From positions 407,630,565 through 407,694,564 of the forward strand of contig NC_053392.1 in assembly GCF_905171765.1 (NCBI RefSeq): 64,000 nucleotides of DNA. The letters run 5' to 3'. This DNA comes from Bufo bufo. Lineage: Eukaryota > Chordata > Amphibia > Anura > Bufonidae. A program made the position numbers and the translations under genes. Of this stretch, positions 8,531-17,400 are shown piece after piece. A model generated the notes under the pieces. The model was not told the origin of the DNA and made no database searches. It saw only the letters and a list, made by a program, of their open reading frames with translations. Each line of letters opens with the position of its first letter. The first letter of the stretch is position 1.

Positions 8531-9128
8531 TGTAAAATAATAAACTAACACTCTTTAACAGGATAGGGTTATTTCAAGGACCATGAGAGGTCAGCACTTG
8601 TGTTGAATGTCAATTTTTGACAGGTTGAGACGACAATAGCATTTGGGAAGATTAGGAATCCTCCTTCTCAGCATATTATTATTAGCTTTACAAATAAGGT
8701 ATACTTAGAAAACCATGATGTAAGGGATTTTACTTGTTAACCATATATGTCTGTTAGAATGGTAAATTTAGGATACAATGTAACTCTATGAAGAGTCAAC
8801 CTATAAAATGGCTTTGTTTCATGACATAGGCAGAGCATTCTTTGACCAGACACCTGTTGCTCTCACACACACACACACACACATTCACACATACACGTTA
8901 CTTTGGGGAAATAAGCTTTTTCACTTATTTTAATTGTTTAATTGCTTGCTTGTAACCTTTCAAGACTTATTGCTGTGCTATATTTTTCTCTTTCTAAACT
9001 TTGTAACTTTCTTTTTATGAGAATTAAATCCTTCTAATTTTATCTTTCATCACGAACTTTGCACATTTTGTTGGGCTCCTTCTAAAGCATTTCTTGAAAA
9101 ATAGAGAAATGCTGGACGTTATTCTACA
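8531..9128 (+). repeat. 3' LTR of the endogenous retrovirus (598 bp)
   Basis: Matches the 5' LTR almost base for base. It is four bases shorter in the CA repeat (18 versus 22 bases) and has one substitution near 9054. It is followed by the ATAGG target duplication at 9129-9133. Confidence 0.96.
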
Positions 9129-9192
9129 ATAGGGCAATAAAATAGGACAGGTTTGTCCTGAGAAGATTATGGATTGATCGCTGGGAACTATC

Positions 9193-9846
9193 TGTAACGG
9201 TCCGGGTCTGATTTGTAGTCTTTTATTGCAATTACTTGGGGTAATTGCACAGCCGATAACGTAGTCAGGTGGTCGATTCACTGGATGAGCATCAGGATTA
9301 GAGGAGTCGGCAAATACTGTAGTAAGGAGGAAGCCAGTGGTCGATGCACAGGATGAGCATCAGGATTAGAGGAGTAGGCAAATACTGTAGTAAGGAGGAA
9401 GCCAGTGGTCGATGCACAGGATGAGCATCAGGATTAGAGGAGTAGGCAAATACTGTAGTAAGGAGGAAGCCAGTGGTCGATGCACAGGATGAGCATCAGG
9501 ATTAGAGGAGTAGGCAAATACTGTAGTAAGGAGGAAGCCAGTGGTCGATGCACAGGATGAGCGTCAGGATTAGAGGAGTAGGCAAATACTGTAGTAAGGA
9601 GGAAGCCAATGGTCGATGCACAGGATGAGCGTCAGGATTAACAGCAGCGCTGGAGAGAGAGCTTGATTACAGGCTGAGAGCACAATAATCTCACAAAGCA
9701 GGAAGTCCAAGGCTGGGTTTAAATAGGTTGTCCAATCAGGGAACAAGGTGGAGCAAACCAGGGAGGCGGGAACAGAACAAGAGGCACAGGGAACTAGGCT
9801 TCAGTTCAGTACAGGAAATAAAATAATAAAAACTGCCCCTTGTACA
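9193..9846 (-). repeat. Probable old LTR or repeat body around a 68-bp minisatellite
   Basis: The stretch opens TGTAACGGTCCGG, close to the minus-strand LTR ends of gypsy D, and closes near TTGTACA. A TTTTATTGC at 9219-9227 would be an AATAAAA signal on the minus strand. No matching target duplication was found, so the LTR call is weak. No coding frame of interest is present. The retrovirus inserted just upstream of it. Confidence 0.3.
9271..9640. repeat. 68-bp tandem minisatellite, about 5.4 copies
   Basis: Unit starts (GGTCGAT) fall at 9271, 9339, 9407, 9475, 9543 and 9611, exactly 68 bases apart. The first unit differs at several positions and the inner units are nearly identical. There is no spacer variation, so it is not a CRISPR-like array. 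Confidence 0.92.
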
Positions 9847-10173
9847 TTATATATAATGTTTGGCATCGCAAGTACCAAACTGTGAAGTGGGTAGATGTTC
9901 ACATACAGTCTAGTTGTGTTTTTGGTTGGACCGCGCTGCCTCAAAAAGTCCCAGAAGAAAATTCATCAAGTCAGAGCCATTCGAACTGATGGACAAGGGT
10001 AAACATCGAAAGCCACCTGAAGCCTCCTTCACTCCTATACGTGCTTCTGTGGAAAACCAAAGGTCACAGCAATAGTGAAGCACAGTCACCCAGGGTCAAA
10101 TACAAAAGGGGTTTATTATACTCACAATGTTTCAATGAGATAAAAACAGTGTAAACAAAGATCAAACACCCGA

Positions 10174-10195
10174 GTTTCGTTCCAAGCTTCATCAG
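10174..10195 (-). ncRNA. Hammerhead-ribozyme-like core in PLE 1
   Basis: On the minus strand CTGATGA is followed ten bases later by GAAAC, the two conserved boxes of a hammerhead ribozyme. PLEs are known to carry such ribozymes in their terminal repeats. Stem II between the boxes pairs poorly here, so this copy may be inactive. Cleavage is not shown. Confidence 0.45.
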
Positions 10196-10238
10196 GGGTG
10201 TCTGCTCAACCCTTTCCGGGGAGGTCTTTTAAATACTG

Positions 10239-10781
10239 TGGGGATTTACTCCGGTAGACAGGGGTGCGGGTGCAGTATAGAGGCAAATGGAGTCCAGGTA
10301 ACGAAGCAAAAAGAGCATTTATTTTACACTTGCTCAAGCAGAAACGCAAAACAGTCACTTGGTGTTACTTAGTTCACACACAAAAATAACACAGAGCTTC
10401 ACCTGGCTCCTTTACTTGAATGAGTCCGGTCCTGGCCGATCGCCCAGCCACATAAAGTATTCCCACAAGATGCTGGGTGCTCTGTACGCCTGTATCGGGG
10501 TCCAGGCCTCAGCTCCACACACTTCAAAAACCACAGACTCACTGTGATTTTCCTTCCTTCTCCTCACAGCTGAGGTTGCTGCCTGGGAATTTAAATCCCA
10601 GCTCCAAAACCTGGTTCTGGAACGTGGGGAGTAGGCACCCGCCCAACTCTTTACCTACTCCCAATAAAAGCCAGCCCGGATTGGCTTTGCAGCCATACTA
10701 AGTATTAAAGGTGTCAACAGCCTCTGCTGTTAACACACAAAACCCGGCTCTTACCTCACCGAGGCCAGGAACCTCGGTGAC
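10239..10781 (-). repeat. LTR-like insertion (TGT...ACA, about 543 bp)
   Basis: The segment begins TGTGGGGATT and ends CTCGGTGACA inside the PLE 1 3' region, in the form of an LTR. A TTTATT at 10318-10323 gives an AATAAA on the minus strand. No clear 5-bp duplication flanks it, and no internal retroelement is attached. No gene seen. A solo LTR is the best guess. Confidence 0.35.
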
Positions 10782-11131
10782 ACGTGTCTGCCATCCAATA
10801 CGGTACGCTACACCTTACCACAATACATAGGTAAGTGCAAGTCCCACCCTCCACAGGCAAATCAATACACTTCCCCACTGCACATATCACATAATATATA
10901 ACAAATAAATAAATACATTACACACATCATAAAACCAACACATAATATCGCATCACATCCTAAAAACACAATACGTACTCAATCTCCTCCCTCCCGTGGC
11001 CCCCCTTCATTCACAAAATACACAATCCTACGTCATCCCTCACATGATCCCTCTCACCTGGTCAAACTACACCTATAACAACCCACACCTCCTTCCAAAG
11101 AAGGTCTTTACTTGAACTAACATCATTTATC

Positions 11132-11824
11132 TCATACCAGGCACGGCTTTAGATCAAATTCCACGTTCATACCCTTTGGTTGCAAAGTATCCATGGCATA
11201 GATCCACTCAACTTCCCGCTTATTAATTTGCAATATTGTTTTCCCCCCACGCCAATATGGCTTTACCACTTTCACTCCGGTAAATTTCAAACCACTGGGA
11301 TCCTTCTGATGTGCCTTTTTGGAGTGCATTAAGACACTATGTGTCTCCAATCTCTTTTTAATGTTCCTGATGTGTTCCTGGATCCTAGTCTTGAGCTTTC
11401 TCATTGTTCAACCTACATACTGGAGGCCATACGGGCACTCCAACTTGTAGACCACTCCAGCGTTCTCGCAGGTAATTTGCCCTTTAATTTTCAGATCTGT
11501 ATTTCTTTTATTCGAATGTACGCTCTGTATGTCCCTTTTTCTGTTCTCTTTTTTTCTATTTTTACACGGGAGGCAAAAGTCACACCATGTGAACTTATTC
11601 CCTCTTTTCTTTACACCCTTTTCAGGAATAGCGCTATGGACCAGATGTGTGCGAAGGTTAGGAGCTTTTTTATATACCACATCAGGTTTTTCTGGGATCT
11701 TCTTACCTAAAATGGGATCATTCTTTAGCACTGCCCAATTTTTCCTTATAGCATTTTTAATCAAACTAGCATGACTATTATATTGGGTGAGGAAAGTAAA
11801 ACGAAAATCCTTCTCTTTTTCCAC
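11132..11824 (-). pseudogene. PLE 1 C-terminal region with GIY-YIG endonuclease
   Basis: Two frames in the same register, 11824-11408 and 11404-11132, are separated by one in-frame TGA. Together they give the PLE linker with a CxxC pair (WCDFCLPC) and then the GIY-YIG nuclease signature: VVYKLECPYGLQYVG, a T-x-R-x-L-x-x-R-I-x-E-H helix (the expected first Arg is the position converted to stop), and a downstream conserved H and K region. In PLEs this domain nicks target DNA for target-primed insertion. The TGA lies exactly at the catalytic-helix arginine, where a CGA to TGA change is the simplest cause. The frame ends at 11132 with a normal stop. Confidence 0.85.
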
Positions 11825-11826
11825 AC

Positions 11827-12250
11827 TGTCCCTCTAATTGTTGCCTGTTCTTCTATCTCTTTGCTACATTTAATTAACTCCTCTTTCGCATACCCCTTTC
11901 CTTAAAACCGCTCATTTATAACTTCACTTTGTTCCCTATAATATTCCAGCTTAGTGCAATTCCTGTATATTCTCTTAATTTGCCCTTTCGGTGTATATTT
12001 TTCAACCAAGGGCTATAATGGCAACTAGTTGTGTCTATATAGCCGTTTACATCGGTCTCTTTAAAACAGGTCTTTGTTTTAAACCTATTATCCTCAATAA
12101 ATATTGTTAAATCCAGAAAATTAACAGAATTATCACTAATAGTGCTGATAAATTAAAGATTCCAGTTATTATTTAATCCACTAATAAATTCTATAAGACC
12201 CTGTTTCTCCCCTTTCCATATAAGCAGGCAGTCGTCGATACTTACGCCAC
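11827..12250 (-). pseudogene. PLE 1 reverse transcriptase, C-terminal half
   Basis: Minus-strand reading directly inward from the solo-LTR boundary gives SIDDCLLIW, the PLE version of the RT motif C (usually YIDD), then a helix and an LDLTIFIEDN segment of the thumb. Stops interrupt the frame repeatedly (for example after NNNWNL and before the endonuclease part). The N-terminal half of the same RT is about 11 kb away at 23703-24565. No intact protein can be made. Confidence 0.75.
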
Positions 12251-12298
12251 GTTGTGTGAGGCAGTGACAGGCCTCACGGCAGCTAGGGGAGAGATATG

Positions 12299-12992
12299 TG
12301 TCACAAGGTTCCAAAGGTACACTCGGTCCCCCATTGCCCGCAGACCTGTTGCTTAGCTTTTGGAATGAGGTTCTGTGTTTGACCTCATTCCCAGGGCGGC
12401 TTAACTAGCTGGGTGGCTCCCTGCTCCTAGTCTGCCTTGAGCGCCGAGCTGATCACTCGGTGCTCGACTGGTTGGTCTGTCGGTCATGTGACGCTGGCCA
12501 CGTCACATGACCCTCACTCCCCACTATAAATACAGGCAGCCTGCTGGCTACAGGTTGCCTGTTAATTTCTAGGTTCCTGGCTATTTGTTGGACTGCTGAA
12601 TACTTACCTGATCCTGTTCCCTGACCATCCTTTTGCCTGCTCCTCCTGTACTGCGCATCCGTCCTGGTATTGTGACCTCGGCTCCCACCTGACTACTCTC
12701 TTAGGACTCCTCTTGTACTTCTCTGCTCTCCTGGTATTTATGACCCCGGCTTCTCCTGACAATTCTCTGCTTGCTCCATTTGTACTTTGCAGCTTTCCTG
12801 GTATTGACTCGGTCCGTTCACGTCCTGTTGTTTGTCTGTCTGTCATCCCTGCACTTATTCCAAGTTAGGGATTGCCGTCCAGTTTTCCCCTGTCATTAGG
12901 ACTCGCGAGGCAAGTAGGCAGGGCCAGGGGTAAGGGTGGAGCGCAGTGGTCACTTCCCTCCCCCCTGTGTGTGTGTGTACGCGACCGTTACA
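12299..12992 (+). repeat. Gypsy B 5' LTR (694 bp)
   Basis: Starts TGTCACAAGG and ends GACCGTTACA. Matches 22460-23153 along its whole length with scattered substitutions. A TG-rich microsatellite (12966-12978) sits near its end. The 5' LTR is truncated by neither gypsy A nor the deletion in gag. Confidence 0.93.
12484..12532 (+). promoter_or_regulatory. Gypsy B LTR core promoter with palindromic upstream element
   Basis: TATAAATA lies at 12525-12532. Just upstream, TCATGTGACG (12484-12493) and its exact reverse complement CGTCACATGA (12501-12510) flank a 7-base spacer. TGACG/CGTCA are CRE/ATF half-sites and CATGTG/CACATG are E-box-like. The motif recurs in the 3' LTR and, with one arm changed, in gypsy D LTRs. 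Function is inferred. Confidence 0.5.
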
Positions 12993-13015
12993 GATTAACA
13001 GGCCTAATAACATTT

Positions 13016-13875
13016 TGAGCCCCAGATTAAGCTCCCAGAACCCTTTTCTGGAGACCAGAGGAAGTTTCTCTCTTTTAAGGAGAGTTGCAAACTTTACTTC
13101 CGTTTGCGCCCCGTGTCCTCTGGCCCCGAGAGTCAATGCGTGGGCATTATCATTTCCCGATTACAGGGTGATCCCCAGGACTGGGCGTTCTCTTTACCTG
13201 CTGGCACCAGTTGTTTATATTCTGTGGAGGGGTTCTTTCAGGCCTTGGGTACCCTCTATGATGAACCAGACAGGGCTCTAGTAGCCGAGACGGCTCTAAA
13301 GGCACTGGTTCAGGGCAATTTACCAGTGGAGGATTATTGCACCCAATTCAGAAGGTGGTGTGTCCCCTCAGGATGGAACAAACCAGCCCTGAAGAGTCAG
13401 TTCAGGTCAGGTCTGTCTGATAAATTAAAGGATCTTCTGGTCAGTTATCAACTTCCAGAGACCTTAGAGGAGATGATGACCCTTGTTGTCCGACTTGACC
13501 GACGGGTTAGAGAGAGACGACAGGAACAACAGTTCTCTTCCCAGATGGTGGTCCAGCCAGAGGCCTATCCCAGAGACAATGCTGAGGTCTCCACCGAGGA
13601 ACCCATGCAGGTTGGCATGACCCGAGGGAATCTTCGCCGCAGACGTGGAGAATGCATTTACTGTGGAGATCCTGACCATTGGATCAACCAGTGTCCTAAG
13701 AAGGTCCTCTCTGTCAAGTCTCCTAAGACAAGGCAACCTAAAGACCAGGTACACCCGGAATTTTCTAAATGTAAGCTTTCGGTACCCATTACAATTTCTC
13801 TGGGAGTAGATAAATGGCCGGGTAAGGCCTTTATTGATTCTGGCTCAGCGGCTAGCTTTATTGACTCTGAGTATG
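13016..13875 (+). pseudogene. gag: Gypsy B gag, 5'-deleted, and first part of protease
   Basis: One open register runs from EPQIKLPEPFSGD through a retrotransposon-gag capsid domain ([32 protein letters not shown]) and a CCHC knuckle ([14 protein letters not shown], near 13650-13695) to the protease site [15 protein letters not shown] at about 13830-13875. Compared with gypsy D the first ~45 codons and the ATG are missing, joined directly to the post-LTR leader. After 13875 the frame runs into gypsy A's LTR. The register resumes at 19289 after gypsy A. Gag would form the particle shell. This copy lacks its start codon and is not expressible. Confidence 0.85.
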
Positions 13876-14007
13876 TGTCATGGTCTTACCTGCTTGCTGC
13901 TCTCCTTCGTTTGACATGTGCTGGCGGCCATCTTGGTTTCTGGGTTTCTTGTAGCCTTCCACCCTGCGGCTCCTCCTTCCCCTGGGAGGAGCTGGATGCC
14001 TAGCTCA

Positions 14008-14015
14008 TATATATA
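14008..14015 (+). promoter_or_regulatory. Gypsy A LTR TATA box
   Basis: TATATATA, about 130 bases into the LTR, is the only TATA-like element before the 35-bp repeat array. The same copy occurs in the 3' LTR near 18890. AATAAA at 14341 gives the matching polyadenylation signal. Confidence 0.6.
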
Positions 14016-14084
14016 GGAGGTCTGTGGCTTCAGTTCCTTGCTTGGTCCTCTTGTGTTCACATGCTTCTAAGACTGCTGCTGCTT

Positions 14085-14280
14085 CTGGTTCCTGATCCTG
14101 GCTTCGTCTGACTACCCTTCTGGTTCCTGATCCTGGCTTCGTCTGACTACCCTGCTGGTTCCTGATCCTGGTTTCGTCTGACTACCCTGCTGGTTCCTGA
14201 TCCTGGCTTCGTCTGACTACCCTGCTGGTTCCTGATCCTGGCTTCGTCTGACTACCCTTCTGGTTCCTGACCTCTGGCTT
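14085..14280 (+). repeat. 35-bp tandem repeats inside the gypsy A LTR
   Basis: CTGGTTCCTGATCCTGGCTT units start at 14085, 14120, 14155, 14190, 14225 and 14260. About 5.6 copies, repeated in the 3' LTR (about 18967-19162). The units fall in the probable transcribed part of the LTR. Confidence 0.9.
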
Positions 14281-14414
14281 CGCAAAGACTCTGCTCGGTT
14301 TCACCATCCGTTTTGACTTTTGCTTTACAGCTTTATTTTCAATAAAGCCTTCTTATTTTCACTTATCTCTTGTTGTACGTCTGGTTCATGGTTCCGTGAC
14401 ATTAGGACCAAGCC

Positions 14415-17400
14415 ATGAATTCTGACGGTACAGGGCCATCCTCGCTACCCACGCTGGTTGCCAGACTTGATCAGCAGGATCACCTGTTGGGTCGGTTCGC
14501 TGTGGCGTTGCAAACCCTGCTTGAACGCACGGCTCATTTCGCTCCCGTTGCCGATGGGTCGGTTGTCGCTCCTGGGCTCGCTCCTACTGCCGCTCCGGTT
14601 GTTGCGCCAGAGTCTACCCCGACACCTGTTGTTGCGCCTGCGGTGTTTCGGGGTATGACCGGTTCTGCCCCTCTTCCACAGCGCTTTGGGGGAGAGCCAA
14701 CTCAGTGCCGAGGTTTCCTTAACCAGGTGGGCATTTATTTCGAGTTGCTGCCACATGCCTTTCCTACTGAGAGATCAAAGGTGGGCTTCTTGATCTCGCT
14801 GCTCTCGGACAAGGCCTTGGCCTGGGCCAGCCCTTTATGGGAGAACAACAATCCGGTGGTTGCCGAGTTTTCCGGTTTTGTTGCTTCTCTTCGGAAGGTA
14901 TTCGATGTGCCGGCTCGTGCTGCCTCTGCTGCGAAGCTCCTTATGTCCATCAGACAGGGTTCACGATCCGTAGCTGAATACGCCATTGAGTTTCGTACCC
15001 TGGCAGCAGAGGTGGGCTGGAATAATGAGGCTCTGGTCGCTGCTTTCTCTCATGGTCTCTCGGATGCCTTGAAGGATGAGGTTGCAGCTAAGGACCTACC
15101 AGTTGAGCTCGAGTCTCTTATTTCTTTCCTGATTTTGATTGACACCAGACTCAGGGAGAGACCTTCCTTTAAGGAGAACCTGCGGAGGTCTTCTAACAGA
15201 TTGGTGCCTACGTTTGCTGTCCCACCCGTGCCTCCCTCTCCTCCCACGCCTCCTGGGGATGACTTGTCTGGGGGTGAACCCATGCAGCTGGGGTTTGCTC
15301 GCCTGTCCGAGGGGGAGAGGGCACTCCGGAGACGTGAGGGCCGATGCATGTACTGTGGTCTCGGTGGGCATTTTCGGTTGGCATGTCCGAACCGTCCGGG
15401 AAACGCTCGTACCCTGAGATCCTGTCGGGGGCAGATCTTGGGTGGAGTCTCCTCGTCCCCGGTTTCCCGTGTTGACAAACCACTGATCACTATTGTCCTC
15501 TCCTGGGTCGGGGGCTCGGTGACGACCCAGGCGTTGGTGGACTCTGGTGCTGGTGGTTTGTTCATTGATAGTGTGTTCGCTGCCGCCAATTCCATTCCTC
15601 TGCAGGCTCGAGGTTCCCCACTGGCTCTTGAGGCGATAGACGGCAGACCCCTTCTGCCGCCACACGTGACTCATGAGACCCTTCCAGTGGGGATAGCCAT
15701 TGGTGCCGTTCACAGAGAGTCGGTCTGCCTCCAGGTTATTTCGTCTCCACACTACTCGGTGGTCTTGGGGTACCCCTGGCTCCAGAAGCATAATCCGACT
15801 TTCGATTGGAGATCGGTCGAGATCCTCTCGTGGTCACCGCAGTGTGGGGCTAGTTGCATCCATGGGTCTGTCAAGTTGCTGTGTACTTCCTCGGACTCTC
15901 TGTTGCCTCCTGAATATGAGGAGTACCGGGATGTATTCGATAAGGTGCGCGCGGTTGCCCTACCTCCGCACCGCCCATATGATTGTGCCATAGAGTTACA
16001 ATCTGGTGCCGTTCCTCCTCGTGGCAAAGTCTATCCACTGTCGGTAGCGGAGAATGAGGCCATGGAGGAGTACGTGAGGGAGGCGCTTTCACGCGGACAC
16101 ATTCGCAAATCTTCGTCCCCGGCAGGGGCTGGATTTTTCTTTGTGAAAAAGAAGGGCGGTGAGTTGAGGCCTTGCATCGATTACAGGGGTCTCAATCGCA
16201 TCACGATCAAGAACGCTTACCCGATACCCTTGATTTCCGAGCTGTTCGATCGCCTTAAAGGGGCCACGGTCTTTACCAAACTCGACCTGAGGGCGGCATA
16301 TAACCTGGTAAGGATCAAGGTGGGCGATGAGTGGAAGACCGCGTTTAACACCAGGACCGGTCATTACGAATCCTTGGTTATGCCCTTTGGGTTGTGCAAT
16401 GCGCCCGCAGTCTTTCAGGAATTCATCAACGATGTTTTCCGTGACCTGTTGCAGCAGTGTGTGGTAGTCTATTTGGATGACATCTTGGTATATTCTGAAT
16501 CCATGGAGGCCCACATTCTGGATGTCAGACGAGTGTTGCAACGGTTACGAGAGAACAAGCTGTTCGGTAAGCTTGAGAAATGCGAATTTCACCGATCCCA
16601 GGTAACCTTCTTAGGTTACATCATTTCCGCTGAGGGGTTCTCCATGGATCCTGAGAAGGTTTCGGCTGTCTTACAGTGGCCCCAGCCCAGTGGTCTTCGT
16701 TCCCTGCAGCGCTTTTTGGGCTTCGCCAATTATTATCGGAAGTTCATCAGGGACTTTTCCATGCTGGCCAAGCCTCTCACGGATCTGACCAGGAAGGGCA
16801 GTAATTCCCAGGTCTGGCCGCTCGAGGCCATCCGAGCTTTTGAGGCCCTAAAGTCCGCCTTTGTGTCGGCTCCGATTCTGTCGCATCCCAACCCTGGGTT
16901 GCCCTTTGTCCTCGAGGTGGACGCGTCTGAGACGGGAGTAGGCGCCCTTCTGTCTCAGCGTAGAACACCAGAGGGTCCTCTGCTTCCTTGTGGGTTTTAC
17001 TCCCGGAAACTGTCTTCCGCGGAGTGCAACTATCAGATTGGTGACAGGGAGTTATTGGCCATCGTGCAGGCCCTTAAAGAATGGAGGCACTTGCTCGAGG
17101 GTTCGGTGGTTCCGGTTCTCATCCTGACGGACCACAAGAATCTGACCTACCTTTCTGAGGCCAAGAGATTGACACCACGTCAGGCCAGATGGGCTCTGTT
17201 CTTGTCACGTTTTAATTACGTGGTCTCCTACCTACCCGGTTCCAAGAACATCAGGGCGGATGCCTTATCACGGCAGTACTCCGAGCTGTCCAGGGAGGAG
17301 TCGATTCCGACTTCGGTCATACCTCCGAATCAGATCCTGGCCGCCATTCGCACCAGCCTGACCTCTCCCCTGGGTGAGCAGATTTTGGCGGCTCAATCTG

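Larger units (their letters stand above)
127..9128 (+). mobile_element. Endogenous retrovirus (provirus), defective
   Basis: A complete proviral layout is visible: LTR, primer site, gag, pro, pol, env, polypurine tract, LTR. The 5-bp direct repeat ATAGG flanks it at 122-126 and 9129-9133, so both ends are intact. The LTRs differ by one base change that I could find (A versus G in the CACAAACTT/CACGAACTT stretch) and by four bases of CA-repeat length, which implies a recent insertion or LTR conversion. The interior carries a deletion in reverse transcriptase, several frameshifts and two in-frame env stops, so it cannot make a full set of proteins by itself. The tRNA-Arg-type primer site and complex Env recall snakehead retrovirus as I remember it. 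That relationship is an inference without a tree. Confidence 0.95.
13876..14401 (+). repeat. Gypsy A 5' LTR (526 bp)
   Basis: Starts TGTCATGGTC and ends TTCCGTGACA. It contains a TATATATA box (14008-14015), an array of 35-bp repeats (about 14085-14280) and AATAAA at 14341-14346. The gag-pol ATG lies 13 bases after it. Confidence 0.95.

Noticed and set aside
9271..9640. Regular repeats resembling a CRISPR array
   Set aside because: The 68-bp units are head-to-tail with no unique spacers, and the genome is eukaryotic.
10239..10781. Confident LTR insertion in PLE 1
   Set aside because: TGT...ACA ends are present, but the flanking bases do not repeat, so it is kept only as a low-confidence feature.
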